A DNA stretch of 34,683 nt from Planctomycetales bacterium (GTDB lineage Bacteria; Planctomycetota; Planctomycetia; Isosphaerales; Isosphaeraceae), in the NCBI GenBank assembly GCA_027449865.1, contig DAIDKV010000079.1, positions 1 to 34,683 of the forward strand, read 5' to 3'. The notes under the pieces were generated by a model, which saw nothing but the letters and a program-made list of their open reading frames with translations, made no database searches and was not told the origin of the DNA. The position numbers and the translations under genes were made by a program. This document shows positions 8,820 to 18,730 of this stretch, piece by piece. Each line of letters opens with the position of its first letter. Position 1 is the stretch's first letter.

Positions 8820-9749
8820 TCAGGAGTTCAGAGGCTCGAGGGTCAACGACCGATCGTGGCGGAAGAAGTGGACGGCCTGGTCGCGGCCGGCTCTCTTGGC
8901 AATGTAGAGGGCGCGGTCGGCCTGCTCGACCAGGGTCTGGGTGTTGGATATGCCGATGCCTGAAGTCGCCACGCCGAAGCTTGCGGTCACCGCGCGGTGC
9001 GGCCAGTCGCGGCCCGAGATCGCCCGACGGAGTCGGTCGGCCACCTCCATCGCCCCGGATTCATTGGTCATCGGCAGCAAAACGGTAAACTCCTCACCGC
9101 CATATCGCGCCACGACGTCCTGCCCGCGGATATTCGATCGAAGGATTGCCCCCACCTCGCTCAGGACGAGGTCGCCTGCCGGATGACCAAAACTGTCGTT
9201 GTACATTTTGAAATGGTCGATATCCAGCAAAATCAGCGAGAGGGGGAATCCCTGGCGGTCGGCCTGAGTATAAAGCAATTCGAGATCCTCGGCGAACCGC
9301 CGACGGTTCTTCACTCCGGTCAGAGCGTCGGTGCTGGCCAGTTCAGCGAGCAGGGCGTTTTGTCGGGCAAGCTGGTCGTGGACGGCCAAAATCCGCTCGG
9401 CAATCTCGAGACGGACGGCCAGCTCGGCCGGATCCGGCGGCTTGGTCAGAAAGTCGTCAGCGCCGGCGCGCAGCCCTTTCACCCGGTCTTCCTGGCGATC
9501 CAGTGATGTGAGCAGGATGATATAGGTGTACCGGTCGAGTCGGGCCTCGCGGATCCGGCGGCAGAGATCCGGCCCGTCGAGGTTCGGCATCATCCAGTCG
9601 GAGATCAGCAGCGGAAAATCACCGTCCTGAATCCGCAGCCAGGCGGCCTCGCCGTCGGGAGCGACGGTGACATCGTGACCCATGATTTCCAGGTTTCTTC
9701 GCAGGTGAATGGCGGCGACAACCTGATCCTCAGCGACGAGAATCTTCAT
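8820..9749 (-). CDS. response regulator-GGDEF diguanylate cyclase
   Basis: This 309-residue PleD-like protein has a receiver domain (residues 1-120) with the acidic pair near E7-D8, the phospho-acceptor D in ISDWMMPN and the conserved K in LTKPP. A GGDEF domain covers about 145-300. The active-site motif is GGEEF near residue 215, and RGQD five residues before it is a classical inhibitory I-site, so the enzyme should make c-di-GMP with product inhibition. The start codon overlaps the stop of the upstream hybrid kinase by four bases (ATGA), which implies translational coupling. Phosphorylation by that kinase is a strong inference. Confidence 0.93.
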   Translation of the reverse strand: MKILVAEDQVVAAIHLRRNLEIMGHDVTVAPDGEAAWLRIQDGDFPLLISDWMMPNLDGPDLCRRIREARLDRYTYIILLTSLDRQEDRVKGLRAGADDFLTKPPDPAELAVRLEIAERILAVHDQLARQNALLAELASTDALTGVKNRRRFAEDLELLYTQADRQGFPLSLILLDIDHFKMYNDSFGHPAGDLVLSEVGAILRSNIRGQDVVARYGGEEFTVLLPMTNESGAMEVADRLRRAISGRDWPHRAVTASFGVATSGIGISNTQTLVEQADRALYIAKRAGRDQAVHFFRHDRSLTLEPLNS

Positions 9750-12700
9750 GCGGGGACCTCGGAAGTGAGTAGGGCTTCCAGGGCGGATCGGACGGTCCCC
9801 CAGGCGTCCTCGATCCGGGCGACCATCGGCCCGGTGTCTTCAAGCTGTCCGTCCCTGGCGGCGCTTTCGAGGTTCTGGCAGGCGTCGGCCAGTTCGGTGG
9901 CGCCGATTGTCCGGCAGATTCCCTTCAAACCGTGGGCCTCGGAGGCCAGGCGGTGGGCGTCCGGGTGGTTGGCCGCCGTCTGAATTCCTTGGAGGCAGGC
10001 CGGCGCTGAGTCGAGAAACGAGGCGGCCAGCTCGCGGGCAAACTCGGCGTCGCCATCGCAGGCGGCCTCCAGTGCTCCGATGATCCGCGAGCGATGAGCG
10101 GCTGGATTCGATTCGGCCTGGACGCCGTTGGCGATTGCCTTCGTGTCGGGCCCCCTGTCGGTCGCGGACTCATCGAGCGACGCCAGGGTTGCCTCCAGCT
10201 CAGCACGACGCACCGGCTTGGCGAGATAACTATCGAAACCCGCCTCCAGGCACCGGAGCCGGTCGCTCGGCATCGCGTGTGCGGTCAGGGCGATGACCGG
10301 GATGTGCTGACCCGTCCCCGCCTCGCCGGCCCGGATGGCGCGGACCGCCTCCAGGCCGTCCATCACCGGCATCTGAACGTCCATCAGGACCAGGTCGAAA
10401 CGATCAGCACGAAGAGCGCGCAGGGCCTCGGCTCCGTCTCCGGCGACCACCATCGAGTGGCCAAGCCCTTCGAGCATCCGTACGGCCACCTTCTGGTTCA
10501 CCGGGTGGTCCTCGGCCAGCAAAATCCGGAGCGAACGCCCCTTCGACGGCCGGGGCGAATCGGCCACGGGAATGGACGGATCGGCCGGCGCGGGGGACCC
10601 GAGAGCCTTCATGATCGCGTCGAAGAGGTCCGACTGCCGGGCTGGCTTGGTCAGGCAGGCCAGGATCCCGAGCGAGCTGATCAGTTCGGGATCCTCGGGG
10701 GCGCCGGCCGACGTCAGCATCACGACGGGAAGCCCCGCGATCGATGGCTCGGCCCGCATCCGGCCGATGAGCCCGGTCCCGTCGATCTCTGGCATCATCC
10801 CATCCACCAAAACCGCCGCGAATGGTTGACCGGCCGCGGCGGCGGCCAGCATCGCGTCGATCGCCTCGGCGGCACCCTGGACCGATGAAGGTCGGGCGCC
10901 CCAGCTTCTGAGGATCTCTTCCAGGATCAGGAGGTTGGTCGCATTGTCGTCAACCACCAGGATCGGCCGGTCGACCAGTCTGGGCAGGTCGTCGGTCGAC
11001 GGCCGCTCGCCCTCGGGTCCAGGCTCCAGCACCACGGTGAACCGAAAGGTGCTGCCGATGCCAGGGCGACTCTCGACCTCGATCCGGCCCCCCATCATGG
11101 CCACCAGCTTCGACGAGATCGCCAGGCCCAGTCCGGTCCCCCCGAAGCGCCGGGTGGTCGACCGGTCGGCCTGCTCGAACGGCTCGAAGATCGCCCGGAG
11201 TTTTTCCGGGGCGATCCCAATCCCGGTGTCGGCCACCTCAAATCGAAGGCCCAGCCGGCCGTCAGACGACACTCCCTCGTCGCGAACGATCGTGACGATC
11301 ACCTCGCCCCGATCGGTGAACTTGATCGCGTTGCCGACCAGGTTGACCACCACCTGCCGGAGCCGGCCGATGTCGCCCATCCAGACGTCGGGGACGTCGG
11401 GCGCGATCCGGCAGGCCAGTTCCAGCCCCTTGCCGTGGGCGCGAAGGGCCAGTGTCTGAAGCGTCTCGCCGATCGCGTCGCGAAGCCCGAACACCGATGA
11501 GTCGAGTCGAAACTTTCCCGCCTCGATCTTGGAAAAGTCGAGGATGTCGTTGATCACCGAGAGCAGCGATTCGGCCGAGCCCCGAACCAGCTTCAGGTAC
11601 TCGCGCTGACGCGAGGTAAGCTCGGTGTCCAGCGCCAGCTCGGTCATCCCGATGATCCCGTTCATCGGCGTTCGGATCTCATGGCTCATGTTGGCGAGGA
11701 ATTCCGACTTGGCCCGGTTGGCGGCCTCGGCGGCGTCTCTGGCTTCGAGCAGAGCGGCCTCGACCCGCTTCCGCTCGGTGATGTCGCGAAGGTGGCCGAC
11801 GAAGAGCGGCGGACCGTCGCCAGAAACCCGAACCACCGCCAGCTCGACCGGGAACTCCCGCCCATCGAGGCGGCAGGCCTCGACCTCGATCCGTCGACCG
11901 ATGAAGACCGCCTCTTCACCGGAGAGGCATCGGGCGAAGCCGGATTTGTGCTGCTCCCGGCGATCGGGCGGGATGAAGAGCTCGACCATCTTCCGCCCCA
12001 GAACATCTCCCTTGCGGGCGGCAAAGATCGACTCGGCGGCCGGGTTGAACTCAACGATTCGGCCGCAGTGATCGACCGCGAGAATCGCATCAGGCGCCGT
12101 TTCCAGAACCGAGGCGGTCAGCGCCTGGCTCTCGCGGAGCGCCTGTTCGACCCGCTCTCGCTCGGCGATCTGGTCGAGCAGGGCCGCGTTGGACTGCTCC
12201 AGCTCGACGGTCCGACGGCGTACCCGATCTTCCAGCTCGTCGTGGGCGCGACGAAGCGCTTCCTCGGCGCGTTTTTGAGCCTCGATGTCGGTGCAGGTCC
12301 CGATCCATCGGACGATCTCGCCCGAGTCGCTAAACTGCGGGAGAGCCCGGGCGAGGAACCATCGGTAGGCGCCGTCGCCGCCCCGGAATCGGTACTCGAA
12401 GTGGTAGGGCTCGCCGGTCTGGGTGGCGAACCGCCAGGCTTCCAGCGTCGGTGCAAGATCGTCGGAGTGCAGCCGATCGCGCCAGAGCTCCAGATTCGCG
12501 TCGGTCGGATCGACCCCGAAATATTCGTACCATCGGCCGTTGACGTACTCGGTGCTTCCCCCGGCATCGGTGACCCAGAGAATCTGCGAGATCGCCTCGG
12601 AGAGCGTTCGGAACTGGGCCTCGCTCTGGCGCAGGGCGCGCTCGGCGGCCCGGCGTTCGGCGACCTCGTCGCGAAGTGCTCCGTTGGCCCGGCGCAGTTC

Positions 12701-13381
12701 GTCGGTGCGTTCCTCGACCGAGGCTCGCGCCGCCTCGGCCTCGGCCTGCCGGGCCGCGAGCCCGCGCAGCTCGGCCAGCGATTGCCGGCAGCCCACGATC
12801 AGGAGCACATCCTCGAACCCAACCCAGGCCGTGTGCTCGATCCAACGAAACGGGCTTGCCGTCGCGATCCCATAAATCGAACGCGGCCAGACAACCCCGC
12901 GCACGAAGTGGTCGGCCGCGATCACCGCCGAGGCCGTCAACAGCAGCCGGGGATCGCGATACAACGCCAGAAACGCGAGCGACCCGAAGAGATGAAAGTG
13001 GGTCTCAAGCCGGCCACCCGAAACGTGGATCAGCAGGCTGCCGATCATCACCTGCGCGACCGCGACGCACTGTCGGGTCTCCAGGGCGCCCGGACGGAGG
13101 TGGATCAACACCATCGGCACCGAAACAATCAGGCCGCCGAGCCCCACCGCCGCCCAGACGTGCGCATGAACCGAGGCCGTCGTCCCCGCCCATGTGTACG
13201 GCGAGATCCAGACCGCGAACGCGACGGCCAGCAGCCATTGCAGCGGCATCAGCACGCCAAAAATTCGGTCGACCCGGAGATACCCGGCGTGAAGGCGCTC
13301 GGCGTAGAGGGCTTCCGAACGCTCCTTGACTGTCGGCAAGGCGTTTCGCTCCAGGACGGCGGTGGTGATGGCGATGCTCAT
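9746..13381 (-). CDS. hybrid sensor histidine kinase (membrane sensor, 2 PAS, HisKA, HATPase, 2 REC, HPt)
   Basis: This large protein has 1,211 residues. An N-terminal membrane module (about residues 30-205) contains a His-rich helix, [20 protein letters not shown] coiled coil and two PAS/PAC domains follow (about 250-375 and 430-550). HisKA has the phospho-His in [12 protein letters not shown], near residue 565. A HATPase domain carries NAIKFTD and GTGLGLAIS. Two receiver domains follow, [11 protein letters not shown] with DGMMPEIDG and [12 protein letters not shown] with [10 protein letters not shown]. The HPt domain has HGLKG near residue 1148. The order resembles BarA/TorS-type phosphorelays. 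The start overlaps the stop of the upstream thioredoxin-like gene by four bases, and its stop overlaps the GGDEF regulator start in the same way. The output is probably c-di-GMP; the signal may be redox or metal related, given the neighbour and the clustered histidines. Confidence 0.93.
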   Translation of the reverse strand: MSIAITTAVLERNALPTVKERSEALYAERLHAGYLRVDRIFGVLMPLQWLLAVAFAVWISPYTWAGTTASVHAHVWAAVGLGGLIVSVPMVLIHLRPGALETRQCVAVAQVMIGSLLIHVSGGRLETHFHLFGSLAFLALYRDPRLLLTASAVIAADHFVRGVVWPRSIYGIATASPFRWIEHTAWVGFEDVLLIVGCRQSLAELRGLAARQAEAEAARASVEERTDELRRANGALRDEVAERRAAERALRQSEAQFRTLSEAISQILWVTDAGGSTEYVNGRWYEYFGVDPTDANLELWRDRLHSDDLAPTLEAWRFATQTGEPYHFEYRFRGGDGAYRWFLARALPQFSDSGEIVRWIGTCTDIEAQKRAEEALRRAHDELEDRVRRRTVELEQSNAALLDQIAERERVEQALRESQALTASVLETAPDAILAVDHCGRIVEFNPAAESIFAARKGDVLGRKMVELFIPPDRREQHKSGFARCLSGEEAVFIGRRIEVEACRLDGREFPVELAVVRVSGDGPPLFVGHLRDITERKRVEAALLEARDAAEAANRAKSEFLANMSHEIRTPMNGIIGMTELALDTELTSRQREYLKLVRGSAESLLSVINDILDFSKIEAGKFRLDSSVFGLRDAIGETLQTLALRAHGKGLELACRIAPDVPDVWMGDIGRLRQVVVNLVGNAIKFTDRGEVIVTIVRDEGVSSDGRLGLRFEVADTGIGIAPEKLRAIFEPFEQADRSTTRRFGGTGLGLAISSKLVAMMGGRIEVESRPGIGSTFRFTVVLEPGPEGERPSTDDLPRLVDRPILVVDDNATNLLILEEILRSWGARPSSVQGAAEAIDAMLAAAAAGQPFAAVLVDGMMPEIDGTGLIGRMRAEPSIAGLPVVMLTSAGAPEDPELISSLGILACLTKPARQSDLFDAIMKALGSPAPADPSIPVADSPRPSKGRSLRILLAEDHPVNQKVAVRMLEGLGHSMVVAGDGAEALRALRADRFDLVLMDVQMPVMDGLEAVRAIRAGEAGTGQHIPVIALTAHAMPSDRLRCLEAGFDSYLAKPVRRAELEATLASLDESATDRGPDTKAIANGVQAESNPAAHRSRIIGALEAACDGDAEFARELAASFLDSAPACLQGIQTAANHPDAHRLASEAHGLKGICRTIGATELADACQNLESAARDGQLEDTGPMVARIEDAWGTVRSALEALLTSEVPA

Positions 13382-14031
13382 GCTCCTGGTTCCGTGCCGG
13401 GGGTCGTCAACGGGCAGCCGAACACCGGCGCATCGACGGGCACCGTTGGGCCCGTTGCTTCCGGAATCGAGGGGCGGGCCGATGAGCGGTGGTCAAGGAT
13501 GCGGGTGATCAGAGCCGATCGACCGAGACTCTCGCCACGATGGCCGCGACCGTCGGTGATCCCTCCGCTGAACCACAGATCACCCTCCGGCCCGAATAGG
13601 AGAACGTGCCCCGAGGTCTCAATCCCAAACAGGGCCGCCTCGGCGCCCTCGTGGTCCTCGGCGATGGAGAGGCCGGGTATGGCGGCCATCGCCTCGCGAA
13701 GTTCGCCCGGAAACCAGTCGTCGTCGTTGGTCCTCGGTCGGTAGACCAGGGCCCACGCCGAGACCCGACCACTCGTCCGATCGATCGCCGCCGCCAGTTC
13801 GTCCAGACTTGCGTCCGAGCAGGGGCACTGCGGGTGCAAGAAGATCAGAAGCGTCGGACATCGTCGGTCGAGCGGAATTTCCGACCCGCCCGGCCACCGG
13901 ACCGGCGGCGAACCCGCGCTTCCGGGGGTCATCGAATAGACGTTCATCAACATGGCGCCGGCCGCGACCGCCACGCCCCACGCGACGATCCAGCCAGGGG
14001 CGACTCCACATCGCGCGGTGATTCCAGGCAT
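13378..14031 (-). CDS. membrane-anchored thioredoxin-like protein (RedB-like)
   Basis: This 217-residue protein has one N-terminal membrane segment (about residues 12-31, WIVAWGVAVAAGAMLMNVY). A thioredoxin-fold domain follows, with the strand TLLIFLHPQCPCSDASLDEL and later GHVLLFGPEGDLWFSGGIT. The active-site region has C69-P-C71 instead of the usual CxxC. The C-terminal tail of about 45 residues is Pro/Thr-rich. The domain should face the periplasm. Proteins of this type are annotated RedB-like in several genomes, from memory. The start at 14031 has GGAGGGG about 8 bases upstream. Overlap with the kinase gene suggests it modulates or senses for that kinase; this is inference. Confidence 0.78.
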   Translation of the reverse strand: MPGITARCGVAPGWIVAWGVAVAAGAMLMNVYSMTPGSAGSPPVRWPGGSEIPLDRRCPTLLIFLHPQCPCSDASLDELAAAIDRTSGRVSAWALVYRPRTNDDDWFPGELREAMAAIPGLSIAEDHEGAEAALFGIETSGHVLLFGPEGDLWFSGGITDGRGHRGESLGRSALITRILDHRSSARPSIPEATGPTVPVDAPVFGCPLTTPGTEPGA

Positions 14032-14216
14032 CGACGACCCCTCCGCTCGGCTCTCTCGTCACGGAGGACAATACACCCTCATGGTAATGATAGAACACTC
14101 TGGCCCCTGAGGCGAATCCTTCGGGCCGGTTCCGACGTTCCGGCATCGGCCCGGCCCCCTTTCGAAAGCCCCCCTGTTCCGCGAGGCGCAACGGAGGGCC
14201 TACCACGGAGGAGAGG

Positions 14217-16250
14217 TCACTCGCCTAGCTCCAAAATGTTCGAAGGCCGAGGGGGCGGCTCCAATCCCTCGGACCTCATCACGCTCGATCGGGGCGGCTC
14301 GCGGGCGGTCGCGTAGGCGTCGAGGATGCCGATCCGGCCGGGGTGGATGGACTCCAGGCCAAGGCGAAGCCGGTCGGTCCCGACGAGGTGCTGCCTCGTT
14401 CCGGAAAGGATCACCAGCCGATGACCCTCCGGCAGCCGGAAGAGTCCGGTGATGTCCGAAAGATCGCGCTGGGGGAGTTCGGGCAGGGCGGTCCGAAGAA
14501 TAAATCGAAGCCGACCGCCTGGCGAGGCGCCCTCGGTGAACTCTCCCGCGGTCGCCCTCGGACCAGCGCTGGGACGGTCGATCTCCTCGCCGCTGCTCGA
14601 CGGGCTGACGACGGCAACCACATCAAACGGCCGATCTCGGTTGCGTCTCAGGATCATGGTCCGAAGGGCGAGCAGATCGCGGTCGATCCCGTGTCGGAAG
14701 ACGACCTCGAGCATCCCGTCAACGGCCGAGATCACCAGGACGGCTACCAGGAACGTCGCGATCACCCCGCGCTGGCGGTCATCCCGCCGCCGGGCCCAGT
14801 GCGCCACCGCCCGGATCAGGATCACCGAGACCACGATCAGGTCGACCGCCAGATGCAGCCCGAGCGCGGTCGCGGCGTCGGCCCGGCCGTTGGCGACGTC
14901 GTCGACCGCGCCTCGCAGGTCAGCGCTGGTCCACCAGGCGACGGAAAGCGCCGTCGCCGGAGCCAGCCAGACAAGGTCGCGGACCGGCATCCGACGGTTC
15001 ACCAGATCGGCAACCGTCTGCGCGGCGAGCAGGCTCAACGGGACGACCAGCACCAGATCAAAGGCGGCCTGGGGGCCACGCGGCCACGAACCAGGGACCA
15101 GCGCGGCGATCACCAGCCAGATCACCCAGAAGGCCCCGCCCACCGACTCACGCGACTCTTCTTCATCCACCAGGGCACCGCGGATCGCGCGGACGGCTCC
15201 GACCAGGCCCATGGGGAGTGTGACGGGTGCCAGTTCGACGAGCCGGCCGGGGAGGGTCCGGGCGAAATCGGCGACCAGCCGCTCGGGCGGGGCGGCCATC
15301 GCGGCGAGCACCTGCCAGCCGTGAGCGCGCGCCATCATCAGATACCAGGGCATCGCCACGACGATCGCCGCGGCGACGGCGATCAGGCCGTCGATCCCGC
15401 ACGGATGATCGTGCCAGGCCAGCCAGGGCCGGGCCAGCCATCGCCATCGACGCGCCCGCGAGCCCGGCTCGGGCGGTCGGCCAGCGCGTAGATAGAACCG
15501 ATGCAGCAGAATGATGGGGACGACGATCAGCGGGAAACCACCCACGGAGAGCATCGCCAGGCCCATCGCCAGCCCGCCGACGATCGAGGCCGCGATCGGC
15601 CCAGCCCAGGCTGGCGGTCGCAACTCCTCGCCGAGGATTCGCTCGTGCCAACCATAGGCCAGCAGCACCGCGAGGACGGCGCAAAGCGCGAGCGTCGCGG
15701 GGGTCGCCTCCTGCATTCGCAAGAGCAAATTCTGATTGAGCGCGACGAGGATGGCCGCGATCAGGCCCAGCCCGGCCCCTCGCCAGAGACGTCCGTGGAG
15801 GTAGACCAAAATCACCGCGAGGCCACCGGCGATGTAGCTCGGCAAGACGCTCGCCATCGGGTCGCGATCGCTCTCCAGCCAGAAGAGCACCGCTTCGAGC
15901 CAGGCATACAGCGGCGGCTGAAAGGCGACCATCCGATAGGCGGCGGCCTCCTGCGATGGCCCGATGGCGGCGGCGGCCGGAACCTGGTCGAGCACGCGTC
16001 CGTCGAGAACATCCAGCCCGCGCAGGCCCCAGAGCGGCCCCGGCGGAGTGAGGTCATACGCCTGGAGCGCGATCAGCCCCGGCAGGACGGCGACCAGGAC
16101 GACCAGCGGAAAGACCATCGCCGACCGGGGCGCCGGTCGGAAGAGCGGCCGGGCCGTCGTCGCCTCCACTCGATCCCAGCCAGATCCTCGGGCGGGCGTC
16201 GATGCCGACAGCCGTTCGCCCCGCCATCGCGGCGTGCGCTCGCGCTCCAT
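14217..16250 (-). CDS. GT39-like membrane glycosyltransferase
   Basis: This 677-residue polytopic protein resembles ArnT/PMT glycosyltransferases, which move a sugar from a polyprenyl-phosphate carrier. The segment FQPPLYAWLEAVLFWL corresponds to the conserved H/Q-PPLY motif after the first periplasmic loop, and about ten hydrophobic helices follow (such as YIAGGLAVILVYLHG and LALCAVLAVLLAYGW). The last 150 residues form a soluble domain with no recognised motif. The start at 16250 (MERERTPRW) was chosen because residues before it in the longer frame are Arg/Gly-rich and look non-coding. The next gene downstream on this strand, the thioredoxin-like gene, is 185 bases away and may have its own promoter. 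Donor and acceptor are unknown. Confidence 0.7.
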   Translation of the reverse strand: MERERTPRWRGERLSASTPARGSGWDRVEATTARPLFRPAPRSAMVFPLVVLVAVLPGLIALQAYDLTPPGPLWGLRGLDVLDGRVLDQVPAAAAIGPSQEAAAYRMVAFQPPLYAWLEAVLFWLESDRDPMASVLPSYIAGGLAVILVYLHGRLWRGAGLGLIAAILVALNQNLLLRMQEATPATLALCAVLAVLLAYGWHERILGEELRPPAWAGPIAASIVGGLAMGLAMLSVGGFPLIVVPIILLHRFYLRAGRPPEPGSRARRWRWLARPWLAWHDHPCGIDGLIAVAAAIVVAMPWYLMMARAHGWQVLAAMAAPPERLVADFARTLPGRLVELAPVTLPMGLVGAVRAIRGALVDEEESRESVGGAFWVIWLVIAALVPGSWPRGPQAAFDLVLVVPLSLLAAQTVADLVNRRMPVRDLVWLAPATALSVAWWTSADLRGAVDDVANGRADAATALGLHLAVDLIVVSVILIRAVAHWARRRDDRQRGVIATFLVAVLVISAVDGMLEVVFRHGIDRDLLALRTMILRRNRDRPFDVVAVVSPSSSGEEIDRPSAGPRATAGEFTEGASPGGRLRFILRTALPELPQRDLSDITGLFRLPEGHRLVILSGTRQHLVGTDRLRLGLESIHPGRIGILDAYATAREPPRSSVMRSEGLEPPPRPSNILELGE

Positions 16251-16432
16251 CCTGGTTGGCCCCCTCGCACGTCCGGGCCGATGGGACCGCACCCCGCGCA
16301 TCGGCCTGGCCCCACGCCACCCGGACCCCTCGGACCTTACCAAAACCCAGCCGATCGCGGGAGATCGATCCCGGGCCGGTCGTTGGCAAGGGCCGCCGCC
16401 GACTCGCCGAACCCGGCCACGCCGCGGGCGAT

Positions 16433-16666
16433 TCACGCCGCCCCGGAACGTCCCTCGATGGACCAGGCACCAACCTCAAAGACCTCGACCGTCGTCAATC
16501 GGCTCGGCTCGACCCCGACCCCATTTGGGACTCCGTGGCACCTCATGGCACAAATCGCCGCTCTATGCGTTATCTTGTAAGCAATTGTCGACGAATACAA
16601 TAGCCAGAACATCGCCAGAATCCCCATCGAAACAGCCAGGCAACGCAGACGCCGGTGGGTCGGCAT
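16433..16666 (-). CDS. possible small membrane protein
   Basis: A 77-residue reading frame has one convincing hydrophobic segment near its start (CLAVSMGILAMFWLLYSSTI) and an unremarkable C-terminus. It lies in the 538-base gap between the glycosyltransferase and the AhpD-like gene, on the glycosyltransferase strand. The ribosome-binding site is poor (GGTGA too close to the start) and no family is recognised. It may be a chance frame. Confidence 0.22.
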   Translation of the reverse strand: MPTHRRLRCLAVSMGILAMFWLLYSSTIAYKITHRAAICAMRCHGVPNGVGVEPSRLTTVEVFEVGAWSIEGRSGAA

Positions 16667-16670
16667 GCTC

Positions 16671-16734
16671 ACCACAGAGACACCGAGCCGGACCAGAGCC
16701 GAGCTTCTTCCGTTCTCTGTGTCTCCTCTGTGGT
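16671..16734. repeat. imperfect palindromic repeat (ACCACAGAG...CTCTGTGGT)
   Basis: ACCACAGAGACAC at the left end and GTGTCTCCTCTGTGGT at the right end form an inverted repeat with a 3-base bulge, enclosing about 35 bases. The motif looks like a dispersed extragenic palindrome. It lies just upstream of the AhpD-like gene. Confidence 0.5.
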
Positions 16735-16788
16735 GGATTCTATCCCGTCGGACGGTGCGGTATGCTGACGGGACCAGGAGGAACCATC

Positions 16789-17220
16789 ATGCCCGACGAT
16801 CGTATCGCCACTGTCCGTCCTGTCGAGGAATCCGAGGCCACAGGGCGGGTCGCCGCCGTCTTCGAGGATATCAAAACAACCAAGAAAATCGATTTCGTCC
16901 CGGTGTTCTGGCGGGTGATCGCCACGAACCCAACCCAGCTCGAAGGGGTCTGGACGACTCTCAAGGCCCTTATGCATCCTGAGGCCGTCGGGCAGACCTC
17001 ACGGCTCGATCCGGTCACGCGCGAGGCCGTCGCGCTGGCGGTCTCGGCCACCAACGGTTGTCCGTACTGCATCAACTCGCACTCCGCCGCGCTGCGGAAG
17101 CTCGGGCTTGATCCCGAGGCCCTGGGCGAGATCCTGGCGATCGCCGGCCTCTTCAACATGACGAACGCTCTGGCGAATGGTTATCAGGTCGTGCCCGACG
17201 TCCGGCCGCCAATCGATTGA
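16789..17220 (+). CDS. AhpD-like / carboxymuconolactone decarboxylase family protein
   Basis: This 143-residue protein has the family signature NGCPYCINSHSAALRKLGLD: C91 and C94 are the redox pair and H98 the partner His, as in AhpD-like peroxidase-system proteins. Length and all-helical composition fit a single CMD domain. The start at 16789 has a strong AGGAGG 7 bases upstream, and the long upstream frame belongs to no domain. A TATGCT hexamer 23 bases before the start could be a -10 box. It probably acts in the cytoplasm in peroxide or thiol stress. The adjacent membrane protein starts 34 bases after its stop. Confidence 0.88.
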   Translation: MPDDRIATVRPVEESEATGRVAAVFEDIKTTKKIDFVPVFWRVIATNPTQLEGVWTTLKALMHPEAVGQTSRLDPVTREAVALAVSATNGCPYCINSHSAALRKLGLDPEALGEILAIAGLFNMTNALANGYQVVPDVRPPID

Positions 17221-17254
17221 GACCCGCGGGCACGGGCCCCTCGGGAGAACACCC

Positions 17255-17812
17255 ATGAGCCCCAGAATTCACGACCCAGACCTCGACAGTTCCAGCGGTC
17301 GCCCCATCGTCAGCATACCCCGGGGATGGGGAACGCTCCTCTTCATCACCTTGTGCGCCCTGGGATTTTTCATCGGGGCGGCCTGGAATCTGTACCGATT
17401 TGTCCATTCCGCCCCTGAAGACGCAACCTTTACGTTCCTCATGGGGCTTGCGCAACTCGCCACGTTTTTCCTGATCCTCTGGTGTGGGTGGGGGATTCCC
17501 GCCTTCGCCGTTTTCAAGGACGGGATCAAGTTCGACAGGCGTCGGCTCGCTCGGAAACGATCGCCAGCCAACATCTGGAGCTACGGCTTCTGCTCGTGGG
17601 ACGAGATCAGTCGCTGTCACTGGTCGCCGTTTCAGCCAGGCCAGCTCTCCGTTTATCTGAATCCCGACGGGTATCAGCCGTCCGGCTTGCTCGCCGATCG
17701 CGAGAAACGTCCCGCGCTGGCCCTGGGGATGATGATCTCCCAGTTCATCCCCGCGCCTTATCGCGAGGCCGTCGAAAAAGCCATCCGCGCCGCCGGCAAG
17801 TGGGACGGTTGA
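17255..17812 (+). CDS. hypothetical two-helix membrane protein
   Basis: This 185-residue protein has two hydrophobic segments (GTLLFITLCALGFFIGAAW and ATFFLILWCGWGIPAFAVF). The C-terminal soluble part of about 100 residues contains a run of aromatic residues (IWSYGFCSWDEISRCHWSPF) reminiscent of PH-like DUF5673-type domains in which a conserved W follows the helices. No family was recognised with certainty. The start at 17255 has GGGAG 8 bases upstream, and it lies 34 bases downstream of the AhpD-like gene, so the two may be cotranscribed. Confidence 0.7.
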   Translation: MSPRIHDPDLDSSSGRPIVSIPRGWGTLLFITLCALGFFIGAAWNLYRFVHSAPEDATFTFLMGLAQLATFFLILWCGWGIPAFAVFKDGIKFDRRRLARKRSPANIWSYGFCSWDEISRCHWSPFQPGQLSVYLNPDGYQPSGLLADREKRPALALGMMISQFIPAPYREAVEKAIRAAGKWDG

Positions 17813-17887
17813 AGACCCGCCATCGCCAGGTTCCGCCGGCCATCGCCGCGGCACGCCTGGCCGCGGTCGGCTCGACCGACTCGTGGA

Positions 17888-18655
17888 TCAGACGAAATAC
17901 ACCCGCCCCTCGCGAAGCGGTTCGATCCCGCACGTCGAGGCGTCGAAATCGTCGGGAAGGTGGGTCAGCCGGATCTTCGATCGGAGCGACTCCGGGAGCG
18001 CTTGGAGCTTCGAACAGGGCGTGTGCACGCGCGAGTGAGCCAGGTCGGTCGCCTCGTGGACGATCAGGTCCGCCGGTGAGAGCCAGTCGATCAGGCTGGG
18101 ATCGTGCGCGGAGTCGGCACTGAAGCCAAAAATCCGGCCGCCGGTCCGGATTCGGAGGGCATAACAGGGGACTGGGTGGATCGTCCGCCGGCACTCGATC
18201 GCGAACGGTCCGCACTCGACCGGGCGGGTCGCGTCGAGGTCGATCAGGTCGAAGTAATCGGCGAGCGATTTCTGGATCGGCGGCTGGTCGGGATCGAACT
18301 GAACCCGTTCCATTCCGGCGGCCAGCATTCCGTTCCAGAGCCGATCCGAGGCCATTGGATGCATCAGGATTCTCGCCCTTTGCCCCAGGCCGAAGTGGGT
18401 GAAATAGGCGAAATCCTCCAGGCCCGAGGCGTGGTCGGCGTGGAGGTGCGTGACCGCGACCGCCTCGAAATCCCCGATGTCCAGCGGCCTGGCGAGCCCG
18501 GCCGATATAGACCCCTCGCGAAGCATCTTCCGGATCGGATGCGGGCAGTCGATGAGCAGCCATCGGTCGTCGCAGCCCAGTGCCAGGCAGGTCGTGTAAT
18601 TCCGGGCCGAGAACGCCTCGCCCACACCCATCGGGATCAGCCGGACAACGCTCAT
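17888..18655 (-). CDS. MBL-fold metallo-hydrolase
   Basis: This 255-residue protein carries the zinc-binding motif THLHADHASGLEDF (H70, H72, D74, H75), the downstream FSADSAHD segment and the late HEATD and LTHLPDDF motifs. This matches the RNase Z-like/phosphodiesterase branch of the metallo-beta-lactamase superfamily. The length is typical of a single-domain member. It is transcribed divergently from the DUF4832 gene, with a 75-base shared promoter region. The substrate is unknown. Confidence 0.88.
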   Translation of the reverse strand: MSVVRLIPMGVGEAFSARNYTTCLALGCDDRWLLIDCPHPIRKMLREGSISAGLARPLDIGDFEAVAVTHLHADHASGLEDFAYFTHFGLGQRARILMHPMASDRLWNGMLAAGMERVQFDPDQPPIQKSLADYFDLIDLDATRPVECGPFAIECRRTIHPVPCYALRIRTGGRIFGFSADSAHDPSLIDWLSPADLIVHEATDLAHSRVHTPCSKLQALPESLRSKIRLTHLPDDFDASTCGIEPLREGRVYFV

Positions 18656-18730
18656 CGTCGGATCGGCCCTTCGGTTACAATGGTCTCATCGCTTCCTCGG
18701 AATTTTAACCCTTGCGAGGGTCCGTCGACC

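Noticed and set aside
11681-13744. Very long plus-strand frame opposite the hybrid kinase
   Set aside because: It is a GC-driven mirror frame with no domains; the minus-strand kinase explains the region completely.
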